A program made the position numbers and the translations under genes. Of a stretch of DNA of 64,000 nucleotides, positions 15,774 through 24,852 are shown one piece after another. The DNA comes from Streptomyces thermolilacinus SPC6 (GTDB taxonomy: Bacteria; Actinomycetota; Actinomycetes; Streptomycetales; Streptomycetaceae): contig NZ_ASHX02000001.1 of NCBI RefSeq assembly GCF_000478605.2, forward strand, positions 5,781,001 to 5,845,000, read 5' to 3'. How positions within the stretch are numbered: the first letter of the stretch is position 1; each line of letters opens with the position of its first letter. Below the pieces are notes generated by a model. The model did no database searches and was not told where the DNA came from. It was given only the letters and a program-made list of their open reading frames with translations.

Positions 15774-18557
15774 ATGGAGGGTGAGGTGGATGGCGAAGTG
15801 ACCAGCGAGGGTGGCGCCGCGGCTGGGGCTCCGGGACTGCGGGCTGACCTCGCAGACGGAGCCCCCGGTGCCGCGCGGCCGTACGAGGCCGGGCGCCGGG
15901 CCGTGGCCGGGCGCACCCTGATGTTCGCCGGGGCCACCCTGGCCGCCGTCTACGTCCCCAGCGAGGGCGGCCGCGAACTGCGCCTCGCCGGGCCCGCCGA
16001 GGAGTCCGGGGCGCTGCCGGGCTGGCCGGGCGGGTACGCCGTGTCGGGCCGCTCCGCCGTCGCCGACGCCTTCCGCAGCGGCCGCCCACAGTGGCCCACG
16101 GCCGCAGAGCTCGCCGCCCGCCGGGAGGCCGTGCCCGAGGACCTCCCGCCCGACGCCGCGCTGGGCGTGCTGCCCGTCGGCACGGACGACCGGCGGCTCG
16201 GCTGCCTCGTCGTGGTGGACGACACCGGCCGGGGCTTCGACACCGACCGGCGCGGCTTCATGGAGCTGTACGCCGAACAGGTCGCCGCCCGCCTCGAAGC
16301 GGGCGGCGAACCGGCGACCGCGTACACCGTCGCGAGCGGTGCGGGCGGGATCGTACCGGCGGGGTCGGTGCCGCGCCGGGAGGGCCCGTCGCAGATCCGG
16401 TACCAGCTGATGCCCGGCCAGGCCCTGGACGCCGAACGGCTCGGGTCGTTCACCCTCGAACTCCACACCGGCCTGATCAGCGCCGACGCGCGGATGCTCG
16501 AACTGGTCGACATCGCCCCCGACCACTTCGACGGACGCGTCGAGACGCTCCTCGCACACGCCGTCCCCGACGACCTGCCCGCCCTGATGTCCCTGGTCGA
16601 ACCGGGCAAGACCACCTCGGCCAGCCGGGAGCTGGAGTTCCGCGTCCGCCGCCCCACCGGCGACCTGCGCTGGCTGCGGCTGCGCTCCCGCGTCCTCAAC
16701 GACCCCGACGGACGCCCCGAGCGGGTCCTCGGCGTCGTCGTGGACGCCTCGTCGCTGCGCCCCGACACCGACGAGGTGTCCCTCGTACAACGGCTGTCCG
16801 CGTCCCTCGCCGCCACCATGACCGCGCGCGACGTGGCCCGCGTCGTCATCGGCGCCCTGCGCGACCCGCTCGTCGGCGCCGACCGCGTCGCCGTCGCCGG
16901 TCTGGAGGCCGACCGGCTCGTCGTCACCGTCCTCGACCCGCCCGAACCGGCCGCCTGGCCCGAGATCTGGCGCTCCGAATGGCGCTCCGAGTGGCCCGAC
17001 ACACCCCTGCGCTCCCTGCCCACCCTCGCCGCGGCGCTCCGGGAGGTGCGTGTCGGGCTCGTGCCCGCCGGGGCCGACGTCGAACCGGCCCTCGCCGGTG
17101 TCGGACCCGGCGGCCTCGCCCTGCTGCCGCTCCCCGCGGAGGGACGCGTCATCGGCGCCTGTCTGGCCGGGTGGGACGAGCCGCACGAGTTCGGCGCCGA
17201 GGAGCGGTCCCTGCTGACCGCCACCGCGGGCCTCGTCGGCCAGGCCCTGCGCCGCGCCCACGCCTTCGACGCCCAGCACGAGCTGGCCACCACCCTCCAG
17301 CGCAGCCTGCTGCCGCGCAGGCTCCCCGAGCTGGCCGGGGGAGTGGCCGTCGCCCGCTACCTGCCCGCGATGGTCGGCCTGGAGGTCGGCGGCGACTGGT
17401 ACGACGTGATCCCGCTGTCCGAGAGCCGCGTCGCCCTCGTCATCGGGGACGTCCAGGGGCACAGCGCGGGCGCGGCCACCATCATGGGCCAGATCCGCAC
17501 CGCCATCCGGGCGTACGCCGTGGAGGGCCACCCGCCGGACGTCGTCGTCTCGCACGCCAACCGGCTGCTCGTCGGCATGGAGACCGACCTGTTCGCCACC
17601 TGCTGCTACGTCGAACTCGACATGGAGGAGGGCGAGACCTGGATCGTCCGTGCCGGACACCTCGCACCGCTGCTGCGCCACCCCGACGGGTCCACGGAGG
17701 AGGTCGCCACCGAGGGCGGCCTCCCGCTCGGCGTCCTCGCCGACTCCGACTACCCCATCACCGCCGTCGGCCTCGCCCCCGGCACGGTCATCGCGCTCCT
17801 CACCGACGGGCTCGTGGAGTCCTCCAGTCTCCACCTGGAGGACGGCATGCTGCGGATGCGGGACCTGCTCTCCGACGCCGATCCCGGCGACGCGGGCCGC
17901 ATGGCCGACCAGCTCCTCGGCGACGGGACCCGCCGCGACGACGACATCGCCCTGCTCCTGATGCGGTACGACGGGATGGGCGTCCCGCCGATCCGCACCG
18001 GCTGGACCGTGTGGAGGCTGCCCGACGCCGTCATGCACGCCCGCCGCTTCACCGCCCGCACGCTGCGCGCCTGGGGCGTCGCCGAGGAGGCCGACGCGGC
18101 GCTGCTCGTCGTCTCCGAGCTGGTCACCAACGCCCTGGTGCACACCCAGGGGGCCGTACGCCTCGATCTGACGCTCGCCGGGGACCGGATGCGCATCGCC
18201 GTCACCGACACCTCGCCGCGGGCACCCGCCAAGCCGGTGATGGCCGACTGGGAGTCCACCGGGGGGCGCGGGCTGTTCCTGGTGGAGGCCATGTCGGCGT
18301 CCTGGGGGTCGGTCCCGGTCAGCGGCGGCAAACAGGTGTGGAGCGAGTTCGTCGTCACCCGCGAGCCGGGCCCGGCCGACGACGGCGGGCCCGGGGCCCT
18401 TCCGGAGGCCGCGGACCCCGTCCCGTACGACTCCGCGGGCCCCGCCGCGCGCTCCGGCGCCACGCGTGCGGGGTCCACGGACTCCGGGGCCGTGCGCGGG
18501 AGGTCCGGGCGCTCCGGGTCCGCACGCTCCGCCGGTTCCCTGGGGGAAGGCAGGTGA
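15774..18557 (+). CDS. Multidomain SpoIIE phosphatase with PAS, GAF and RsbW-like kinase domains
   Basis: This 927-residue cytoplasmic protein reads, in order: an N-terminal GAF-like region (to ~165), PAS (~220-330), GAF (~340-490), SpoIIE/PP2C phosphatase (~505-735) and an HATPase_c_2 domain (~750-860), then an Arg/Ser/Gly tail. The PP2C metal ligands appear as GGDWYD at 540, GDVQGHS and DDDIALLL. The ATPase N-box appears as SELVTNALVHT. Such proteins combine an anti-anti-sigma phosphatase with an anti-sigma kinase. The stop codon overlaps the GTG of a sugar-binding lipoprotein gene (GTGA at 18554-18557), so the two are translationally coupled. The start is ambiguous: ATG 15774, or GTG 15786 with GGAGGG before it. 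Confidence 0.88.
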   Translation: MEGEVDGEVTSEGGAAAGAPGLRADLADGAPGAARPYEAGRRAVAGRTLMFAGATLAAVYVPSEGGRELRLAGPAEESGALPGWPGGYAVSGRSAVADAFRSGRPQWPTAAELAARREAVPEDLPPDAALGVLPVGTDDRRLGCLVVVDDTGRGFDTDRRGFMELYAEQVAARLEAGGEPATAYTVASGAGGIVPAGSVPRREGPSQIRYQLMPGQALDAERLGSFTLELHTGLISADARMLELVDIAPDHFDGRVETLLAHAVPDDLPALMSLVEPGKTTSASRELEFRVRRPTGDLRWLRLRSRVLNDPDGRPERVLGVVVDASSLRPDTDEVSLVQRLSASLAATMTARDVARVVIGALRDPLVGADRVAVAGLEADRLVVTVLDPPEPAAWPEIWRSEWRSEWPDTPLRSLPTLAAALREVRVGLVPAGADVEPALAGVGPGGLALLPLPAEGRVIGACLAGWDEPHEFGAEERSLLTATAGLVGQALRRAHAFDAQHELATTLQRSLLPRRLPELAGGVAVARYLPAMVGLEVGGDWYDVIPLSESRVALVIGDVQGHSAGAATIMGQIRTAIRAYAVEGHPPDVVVSHANRLLVGMETDLFATCCYVELDMEEGETWIVRAGHLAPLLRHPDGSTEEVATEGGLPLGVLADSDYPITAVGLAPGTVIALLTDGLVESSSLHLEDGMLRMRDLLSDADPGDAGRMADQLLGDGTRRDDDIALLLMRYDGMGVPPIRTGWTVWRLPDAVMHARRFTARTLRAWGVAEEADAALLVVSELVTNALVHTQGAVRLDLTLAGDRMRIAVTDTSPRAPAKPVMADWESTGGRGLFLVEAMSASWGSVPVSGGKQVWSEFVVTREPGPADDGGPGALPEAADPVPYDSAGPAARSGATRAGSTDSGAVRGRSGRSGSARSAGSLGEGR

Positions 18558-19693
18558 GTGGAGTGTTCCGTCCGAGGCTCCGTCGGCGTCGCGGCCCGCG
18601 CTCCGGTCTCGCCGCGGCCGCGCTGGCGTTCGCCCTCGCCGTCACCGGCTGCGGCACCGCCGAGCAGGCCCACCTGGACGGCGGGCCGAGCCCCACGCTC
18701 ACCGAGTTCACCCCGCGCATCGGCCTGCTGCTGCCCGACACCCACACCGCCCGCTGGGAGACGTTCGACCGCCCGCTGATCGAGGCGAAGGTCGCCCAGG
18801 TCTGCCCCGGCTGCACGGTGGACTACGCCAACGCCGAGGGCGGTGTCGCCGCGCAGAAGCAGCAGGTCGACTCGATGATCACCGCGGGGGTCGATGTCCT
18901 GATCCTCAACCCCGTGGACTCCCGGGCGCTCAGCTCCGCGGTGGCCAAGGCGGTCAACGCGGGCATCCCCGTCATCTCGTACGACCGCCTCGCCGACGGC
19001 CCGATCTCCGGCTTCGTCTCCTTCGACGGCCGCCAGATAGGCCGCCTCCAGGCCGAGGCGCTGCTCAAGGCCATGGGCCCCAAGGCGGACGGCGGGCGGA
19101 TCGTCATGATGAACGGCGACCCGGCCGATCCCAACGCCACCGCCCTGAAGCGGGCCGCGCTGGAGGTGCTGAACGGCCGCGTGCGCATCGCCAAGTCCTA
19201 CGACACCGACCGCTGGCGCCCCGAGATCGCCCACGCCAACATGGCCGGCGCCATCGCCGCGCTCGGTGCGGGCAGCATCGACGGGGTGTACGCGGCCAAC
19301 GACGGGCTCGCCAGGGGCGTCATCTCCGCGCTGAAGGCCAACTTCGTCGAGCCGCTGCCGCCGGTCACCGGGCAGGACGCCGACCTGGGCGCCATCCGGC
19401 GGATCATCGGCGGCGAGCAGTACATGACGGTGTACAAGCCGTTCAAGCCGATGGCCGACGCCGCCGCGGAGATGGCCGTCGCGCTCGGTCGCGGCGACCC
19501 GCCGAACGCCATCGCCCCGGAGGGCGGCGGCGAGGCCACCCTGCGCGGCGTCCCGGCCGTCCAGTTCGCACCGATACCTGTCACCGCACAGAACGTGCGG
19601 GACACGGTCGTACGGGACGGGATGTACACGATCGAGCAGATCTGTACTCCGAAGTACGCCTCGGCGTGCGCCAAGGCGGGACTCACCGTGTAA
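18554..19693 (+). CDS. Sugar ABC transporter substrate-binding lipoprotein
   Basis: This 379-residue lipoprotein begins with a basic stretch and a hydrophobic signal ending in the lipobox VTGC, so the mature protein would be anchored outside the membrane. The body is a periplasmic-binding protein type 1 fold (RIGLLLPDT, DVLILNPVDSRAL, GIPVISYDRL, GVYAANDGLARGVISAL), similar to xylose- and ribose-binding proteins. The GTG start overlaps the stop of the SpoIIE gene and has GGGGGAAGG upstream. An ATPase and a permease gene follow. The sugar cannot be named from sequence; the XylF-like character suggests a pentose or related sugar. Confidence 0.9.
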   Translation: MSGVFRPRLRRRRGPRSGLAAAALAFALAVTGCGTAEQAHLDGGPSPTLTEFTPRIGLLLPDTHTARWETFDRPLIEAKVAQVCPGCTVDYANAEGGVAAQKQQVDSMITAGVDVLILNPVDSRALSSAVAKAVNAGIPVISYDRLADGPISGFVSFDGRQIGRLQAEALLKAMGPKADGGRIVMMNGDPADPNATALKRAALEVLNGRVRIAKSYDTDRWRPEIAHANMAGAIAALGAGSIDGVYAANDGLARGVISALKANFVEPLPPVTGQDADLGAIRRIIGGEQYMTVYKPFKPMADAAAEMAVALGRGDPPNAIAPEGGGEATLRGVPAVQFAPIPVTAQNVRDTVVRDGMYTIEQICTPKYASACAKAGLTV

Positions 19694-19744
19694 TCGGCTC
19701 ACGTCGTCATCGGGCTCACATCGCATCGGGGTGAAGGAGGTGTT

Positions 19745-20545
19745 GTGTCGGTGCCGGTCCCACCCCTGCTGTCCCTGCGCGGCATCCACAAGCGGTTCGG
19801 CGCCGTCGAGGCGCTCGCAGACGTGGAGCTGGAAGTCAGGGCCGGGGAGATCGTCGCCCTGATGGGCGACAACGGCGCGGGGAAGTCCACCCTCGTCAAC
19901 GTCATCGCCGGGGTCGCCCCCGCCGACGAGGGGGTCATCCGGTGGGAGGGCCGCACCGTACGGGTGAGACGGCCGCACGACGCCCACGCCCTGGGCATCG
20001 CCACCGTCTTCCAGGACCTGGCGCTGGCGCTGTGCGACAACCTCGACGTCGTCGGCAACCTGTTCCTCGGCCGCGAGCTGCGCCACGCCGGTCTCCTGGA
20101 CGAGGTGGAGATGGAGCGGCGCGCCCGCGACCTGCTGGGTTCGCTCGCCATCCACGTACCGGACCTGCGGGCACGGGTGGCGTCCCTGTCGGGCGGGCAG
20201 CGGCAGACCGTCGCGCTCTCCCGTTCGCTGATCGGCGAGCCCCGGCTGCTCCTCCTCGACGAGCCGACGGCCCCCCTCGGCGTCCAGCAGACCAGCCGCT
20301 TCCTCGACCTCGTGGAGACGCTCCGCGACCGGGGAACCGGGGTGCTGCTGGTCAGCCAGAACATGGGGGACGTCAAGGCGGTCGCCGACCGGGTCGCCGT
20401 CCTCCACCTCGGCCGCAACAACGGCTTCTTCGACGTCAGCACCGCCTCGCAGGAGCAGATCATCTCCTCCATCACCGGAGTCACCAGCCACCCGGGCCCC
20501 GGCACCGCCCGCCGCCCCCCGCACGCGCGCGGAGCGGGGCGGTGA
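19745..20545 (+). CDS. Sugar ABC transporter ATP-binding protein, single domain
   Basis: This 266-residue ATPase has Walker A (GDNGAGKST), Q-loop (VFQDLAL), signature (LSGGQRQ) and Walker B (LLLLDEPTAPLG). It corresponds to one half of the usual two-domain RbsA/XylG ATPases, as in FrcA-like single-domain proteins, so a homodimer is expected. The H-loop, normally SHN in this family, reads SQN, so the switch His is Gln. The GTG start at 19745 follows GAAGGAGG. Its stop overlaps the permease GTG (GTGA at 20542-20545). Confidence 0.9.
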   Translation: MSVPVPPLLSLRGIHKRFGAVEALADVELEVRAGEIVALMGDNGAGKSTLVNVIAGVAPADEGVIRWEGRTVRVRRPHDAHALGIATVFQDLALALCDNLDVVGNLFLGRELRHAGLLDEVEMERRARDLLGSLAIHVPDLRARVASLSGGQRQTVALSRSLIGEPRLLLLDEPTAPLGVQQTSRFLDLVETLRDRGTGVLLVSQNMGDVKAVADRVAVLHLGRNNGFFDVSTASQEQIISSITGVTSHPGPGTARRPPHARGAGR

Positions 20546-21741
20546 ACGGCCTGCGGCGGGCCGTCGTCGGCGGCGCCGACGCGGTCGGCCGACGGCTGAC
20601 CACCGGCGAACTGGGCGCGCTGCCCGTCATCGTCGCCGTCCTCGTCATCTGGTCCGTCTTCCAGATCCTGAACGCCAACTTCCTCGCCCCGCGCAACCTG
20701 TCCAACCTCAGCGTGGACATCGTCGGCGCCGGGCTTATCGCCGTCGGGATCGTCTTCGTCCTGCTGATCGGCGAGATCGACCTGTCGGTCGGGTCCGTCA
20801 GCGGTCTCTCGGCGGCCCTGTTCGCCGTGCTGAGCGTGCGGCACGGCATGGCCGAGTGGCTCGCCATCGTGACCGCCGTGCTGTGCGGCGCCGCCATCGG
20901 CGCCCTGCACGGCTTCTTCGTCGCGCGGGTCGGCGCCCCGGCCTTCGTCGTCACCCTCGCCGGACTCCTCGGCTGGAACGGCCTGATGCTGTTCGTCCTC
21001 GGGACCAGCGGCACGGTCAACCTGGACGAGGACAGCCTGCTCGGTAGGCTGACCGGCCACTACTTCCACCAGGTGAGCGCGGCGTACGGCCTGGCGGCGG
21101 TCGGGTCCGTCCTGTGCTTCCTCGTGTACTACCGGGACCGGCGGCGGCGCAGGGCGGCCGGGATGCCGCACCGGCCGCTCACGGAGATCGCCGTACGGAC
21201 CGGGGTGGTCGCGCTCATCGCGTTCTCCGCCGCGCATGTGCTCAACCGGTTCCAGGGGCTCCCGCTCGCCCTGCTGTGCTTCCTCGTCGTCGTCGGGGGC
21301 CTCGACGTGGTGCTGCGCCGTACCCGGTACGGGCGGAAGGTGTACGCCCTGGGCGGCGGCAGCGAACCGGCCCGGCGCGCCGGGATCGACGTGGTCCGCG
21401 TGCGGATCTCGGTCTTCATGCTGTCCGGCACGATGGCGGCGATCGGCGGTCTCTTCCTCGCCTCGCGCATCACGTCGGTGAGCCAGACCTCAGGGTCGGG
21501 GCTGCTGCTGATGAACGCCATCGCCGCCGCCGTGATCGGCGGCACCAGCCTCTTCGGCGGCCGGGGCACCACCTGGTCCGCGCTGCTCGGCATGCTGGTC
21601 ATCCAGTCGATCGCCTCCGGGATGTCCCTGCTGGGCATCCAGCCGGCCGTACAGTTCATGATCACTGGCGGGGTGCTGCTGGCGGCGGTGGTCATCGACA
21701 CGGTGGCCAGACGCACCCGCAAGGAACACGGCAGGGCGTAG
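20542..21741 (+). CDS. Sugar ABC transporter permease, XylH-like
   Basis: This 399-residue integral membrane protein has about ten to twelve helices and the BPD_transp_2 pattern (IGEIDLSVGSVSGL early, then AAAVIGGTSLFGGRGT near the end, with helix LLGMLVIQSI). A basic cytoplasmic loop (YYRDRRRRRAAG) is typical of the long XylH-type permeases. The GTG start at 20542 overlaps the ATPase stop and is preceded by GGAG. With the two upstream genes it makes a complete importer with one ATPase and one permease gene. Confidence 0.9.
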   Translation: MNGLRRAVVGGADAVGRRLTTGELGALPVIVAVLVIWSVFQILNANFLAPRNLSNLSVDIVGAGLIAVGIVFVLLIGEIDLSVGSVSGLSAALFAVLSVRHGMAEWLAIVTAVLCGAAIGALHGFFVARVGAPAFVVTLAGLLGWNGLMLFVLGTSGTVNLDEDSLLGRLTGHYFHQVSAAYGLAAVGSVLCFLVYYRDRRRRRAAGMPHRPLTEIAVRTGVVALIAFSAAHVLNRFQGLPLALLCFLVVVGGLDVVLRRTRYGRKVYALGGGSEPARRAGIDVVRVRISVFMLSGTMAAIGGLFLASRITSVSQTSGSGLLLMNAIAAAVIGGTSLFGGRGTTWSALLGMLVIQSIASGMSLLGIQPAVQFMITGGVLLAAVVIDTVARRTRKEHGRA

Positions 21742-21834
21742 GGGCTGTCCGCCGTGGCCGGGCCGCTGGCGCGGCGACTCGCCCGCGGCCCGTCCCGCCC
21801 GTGTCCGGAAGGCAGGCCCCCTGTGGTCGCGTCC

Positions 21835-22248
21835 TCAGCCGAGGCCGAGTGCGGGGATCTCGATGGCGGGGCACCGGTCCATGACCATGTCCAGACCCGC
21901 CGCCCGGGTGCGCGCGTACGCCTCGTCGTCGATGACGCCCAGCTGGAACCAGACCGCCTTGGCGCCCTTGGCCACCGCCTGGTCCGCGATGTCACCGGCC
22001 AGCTCGCTGTGGACGAACACGTCCACGACGTCCACCGGGAACGGGATGTCCGCCAGCGTCGCGTACCCCTTCTCGCCGTGCACCGTCTCCGCCTTCGGGT
22101 GGACGGGCACCACGCGCTTGCCGAACCGCTGGAGCACGGCCGCCACCCCGTACGCCGCCCGGGACCGGTTCGTGGACAGGCCCACGACGGCCCAGGTGTC
22201 TCCGGACTCGGTGAGGATCCTGCGGATGGTCTCGGTGTCGCCGTACAC
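21835..22248 (-). CDS. CoA-binding domain protein (YccU-like)
   Basis: This ~137-residue protein is a single Rossmann CoA-binding domain: WAVVGLSTNRSRAAYGVAAVL, VVPVHPKAETVHGEKGY and AVWFQLGVIDDEA. It is related to the CoA-binding part of acyl-CoA synthetases. The role of stand-alone YccU-like proteins is unclear. GTG 22248 is chosen because GCAGGAGA lies just upstream; the longer frame to 22341 begins with non-conserved sequence. It is divergent from the DUF3291-like gene and the strong palindrome. Confidence 0.82.
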   Translation of the reverse strand: MYGDTETIRRILTESGDTWAVVGLSTNRSRAAYGVAAVLQRFGKRVVPVHPKAETVHGEKGYATLADIPFPVDVVDVFVHSELAGDIADQAVAKGAKAVWFQLGVIDDEAYARTRAAGLDMVMDRCPAIEIPALGLG

Positions 22249-22327
22249 GTGCCGTCTCCTGCCTGCCGGTGGCTGTTCTCCGCGATCAACCAGGCTACGG
22301 CGCTCGCCATTCCCCTTTACGCGCGAC

Positions 22328-22371
22328 ATGGATAGTGACACTATCTAGTTATAGGTAGCTCCACTATCCAT
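22328..22371. promoter_or_regulatory. Strong inverted-repeat operator (GATAGTG/CACTATC)
   Basis: GATAGTGACACTATC at 22331-22345 is a perfect palindrome with 7-base arms. A third half-site, CACTATCCAT at 22362-22371, is the exact complement of ATGGATAGTG at 22328-22337. The AT-rich composition stands out from the surrounding GC-rich DNA. Its form suits a TetR- or MarR-family dimer. No such regulator gene lies beside it. Confidence 0.7.
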
Positions 22372-22416
22372 TGTGGGCCCGGTGCCGCCCTGGCACCGCC
22401 CGCCGAGAGGACCGCC

Positions 22417-22845
22417 ATGCCCACCCTGCCCTGGACCAGGCCCAATCCCGCCCCCGCACACACCCCCGCCGTCGTCATGGCGTCCCGCTTCGAGGTGCGC
22501 TCCCTCACGGACGTGCCGCGCTTCTTCCTGAAGTCCCTCGCGGCCTGGCGCCAGCTCACCACCGCGCCCGGCGCCTACGGGGCCTCGCTGGTCGCCCGGC
22601 CGCTCAAGCGCACCTTCTACACGCTGTCCGCCTGGCAGGACCGCGACGCCCTGTACGCCTACGCCCGCGCCGAACCCCACCGGGGGATCATGAAGGACCT
22701 CCGCGCGACGATGCGCGACTCCACCTTCACGTTCTGGGAGACCACCACCGACGACCTGCCGCTCACCTGGGACGAGGCCCACCGCCGCCTCGCCGAGCAG
22801 GCCGCCCGGGACACCGCCGGAGGAGTCGCCCCTGACCGGGACTAG
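22417..22845 (+). CDS. DUF3291-like dimeric alpha/beta-barrel protein
   Basis: This 142-residue protein reads as an antibiotic-biosynthesis-monooxygenase-like ferredoxin fold, with patterns such as RTFYTLSAWQDRDALYAYA and HRGIMKDLRATMRDSTFTFW, in which the central His could be functional. It resembles the DUF3291 / spheroidene-monooxygenase-like group seen in Streptomyces. No substrate is known. The ATG at 22417 is preceded by GAGAGGA. It lies downstream of a strong palindromic operator, so it is probably inducible. The yigZ gene starts 10 bases after its stop. Confidence 0.75.
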   Translation: MPTLPWTRPNPAPAHTPAVVMASRFEVRSLTDVPRFFLKSLAAWRQLTTAPGAYGASLVARPLKRTFYTLSAWQDRDALYAYARAEPHRGIMKDLRATMRDSTFTFWETTTDDLPLTWDEAHRRLAEQAARDTAGGVAPDRD

Positions 22846-22854
22846 GGTGGCGGG

Positions 22855-23481
22855 ATGCAGGAGCAGTACCTGACGGTGACCCGCGAGGGCGTCCACGAGA
22901 CCGAGATCAACCGCTCGCGCTTCCTCTGCGCGCTCGCCCCCGCCGCGACCGAACAGGAGGCGCAGGACTTCGTCGCCCGCGTCCGCCGCGAGCACCCCAC
23001 CGCCACCCACAACTGCTTCGCGTACGTGATCGGCGCCGACGCCGCCGTCCAGAAGGCCAGCGACGACGGCGAGCCGGGCGGCACCGCCGGTGTGCCGATG
23101 CTCCAGATGCTGCTCCGGCGCGACGTGCGGTACGTCGCCGCCGTCGTCACCCGCTACTACGGCGGCGTGAAGCTCGGCGCCGGCGGCCTGATCCGCGCCT
23201 ACGGGGGTGTCGTCGGCGAGGCCCTGGACGCGATCGGCACCGTCACCCGCCGCCGCTACCGGCTCGCCACGGTGACCGTCGACCACCAGCGGGCGGGCAA
23301 GCTCCGACACGACCTGCGCGCCACCGGCCGCTCCGTCCGCGACGTGCGGTACGCCGACGCCGTACGCATCGAGGTGGGCCTGCCCGACGCCGACGTGGAC
23401 GCCTTCCGCGGCTGGCTCGCCGACACGACGGCCGGCGCGGCCACCCTGGAGCTCGGCGGCGAGGCGTACGGCGACGCCTGA
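22855..23481 (+). CDS. YigZ/IMPACT family protein
   Basis: This 208-residue protein has the UPF0029 N-terminal pattern: NCFAYVIG, SDDGEPGGTAGVPML and RYYGGVKLGAGGLIRAYG, all characteristic of YigZ. A second, smaller alpha/beta domain follows. The family is related to eukaryotic IMPACT; a bacterial role in translation or proteolysis is suspected but unproven. It follows the DUF3291-like gene by 10 bases and is likely cotranscribed with it. Confidence 0.92.
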   Translation: MQEQYLTVTREGVHETEINRSRFLCALAPAATEQEAQDFVARVRREHPTATHNCFAYVIGADAAVQKASDDGEPGGTAGVPMLQMLLRRDVRYVAAVVTRYYGGVKLGAGGLIRAYGGVVGEALDAIGTVTRRRYRLATVTVDHQRAGKLRHDLRATGRSVRDVRYADAVRIEVGLPDADVDAFRGWLADTTAGAATLELGGEAYGDA

Positions 23482-23673
23482 GCCCGGTCGGGCCCCTTGT
23501 CGTACCGGCGCCGTCGTACCGGCCCCCGCGCCCGTCGCCCGTACCGGCGCGCGAGGGGCACCCGTACGGATGGCAGACTTGCCTACCGGTCCGGGCGGCG
23601 GCCGGCGCGAGCGGAACGAGCGGCCCCGGCGGCGGCAGCGGTACGAGAGGTACACAGGGGGCGGAGCGGGACC

Positions 23674-24852
23674 GTGAGACTTCTGCATACATCGGACTGG
23701 CACCTGGGCCGGTCCTTCCACCGCGTCAGCCTCCTCGACGCGCAGGCCGCGTTCCTCGACCACCTCGTCGCCACCGTCCACGACCACGACGTGGACGCCG
23801 TCCTCGTCGCCGGGGACGTGTACGACCGCGCGGTACCGCCGCTCGCCGCCGTCGAGCTGTTCGACACCGCACTGCACCGGCTCGCCGAGGCGGGCGTCCC
23901 CACGGTGATGATCTCCGGCAACCACGACTCGGCCCGCCGCCTGGGCGTCGCCGCCCGCCTCATCGACCGCGCGGGCGTCCATCTGCGCACCGACCCCGAC
24001 GGCATCGGCACGCCCGTCCTGCTCCCCGACCCGCCCCACGGCGAGGTCGCCGTCTACGGGCTGCCCTACCTCGAACCGGCCCTCGTACGGGAACGCCTCG
24101 GCGCCCCGAGGACCGGCCACGAGGCCGTGCTCGCCGCCGCCATGGACCGGGTCCGCGCCGACCTCGCCACCCGCCCGGAAGGGACCCGCTCCGTCGTCCT
24201 CGCCCACGCCTTCGTGACGGGCGGCGAACCCAGCGACAGCGAGCGGGACATCACCGTCGGCGGTGTCGCCTCCGTACCCGCCGGGGTCTTCGACGGGGTG
24301 GACTACGTCGCCCTCGGCCATCTCCACGGCGCCCAGGCCCTCACCGACCGCGTGCGCTACTCCGGCTCGCCGCTCGCCTACTCGTTCTCCGAGTGGCGGC
24401 ACCGCAAGTCCATGTGGCTGATCGACCTCGCCCCCGACGGCGGCGTCACCGCCGAGCGGATCGACTGCCCCGTCCCGCGCCCCCTCGCCCGCCTCCGCGG
24501 CCGCCTCGACGACCTCCTCGCCGACCCGGCGCTCGACCGCCACGAGGACGCCTGGGTCGAGGTGACGCTCACCGACCCGGTACGCCCCGCCGAGCCCATG
24601 GCCAGGCTCACCCGGCGCTTCCCGCACACCCTGGGCCTCGTCTTCGAACCCGAGCGCTCCGACACCTCCGAGGACCTCCTCTCCTACGCCCGCCGCCTGC
24701 GCGGACGCACCGACCAGCAGATCGCGGAGGACTTCGTGACCCACGTCCGCGGCGGCGCGGGACCCGACGCACACGAGCGGGCCGCCCTGCGCGGCGCCTT
24801 CGACGACGTACGCGCCGACCTCGCCGTACGCGAACGCGAGGTGGGCAGGTGA
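23674..24852 (+). CDS. sbcD: Exonuclease SbcCD subunit D
   Basis: This 392-residue Mre11-type nuclease carries all phosphoesterase motifs: SDWHLGR, GDVYDR, GNHD and GHLHG. The C-terminal half contains the capping region and a segment that would bind SbcC. With SbcC it opens hairpins and processes double-strand break ends. GTG 23674 gives the canonical VRLLHTSDWHLG start and has GGAG upstream. Its stop overlaps the sbcC GTG start (GTGA at 24849-24852), which shows translational coupling. Confidence 0.95.
   Translation: MRLLHTSDWHLGRSFHRVSLLDAQAAFLDHLVATVHDHDVDAVLVAGDVYDRAVPPLAAVELFDTALHRLAEAGVPTVMISGNHDSARRLGVAARLIDRAGVHLRTDPDGIGTPVLLPDPPHGEVAVYGLPYLEPALVRERLGAPRTGHEAVLAAAMDRVRADLATRPEGTRSVVLAHAFVTGGEPSDSERDITVGGVASVPAGVFDGVDYVALGHLHGAQALTDRVRYSGSPLAYSFSEWRHRKSMWLIDLAPDGGVTAERIDCPVPRPLARLRGRLDDLLADPALDRHEDAWVEVTLTDPVRPAEPMARLTRRFPHTLGLVFEPERSDTSEDLLSYARRLRGRTDQQIAEDFVTHVRGGAGPDAHERAALRGAFDDVRADLAVREREVGR

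Noticed and set aside
15459..18143. Very long open frame on the minus strand opposite the SpoIIE gene
   Set aside because: It mirrors the third-codon-position bias of the plus-strand gene, the product is Gly/Val/Asp repetitive with no domain, and no ribosome site precedes it.
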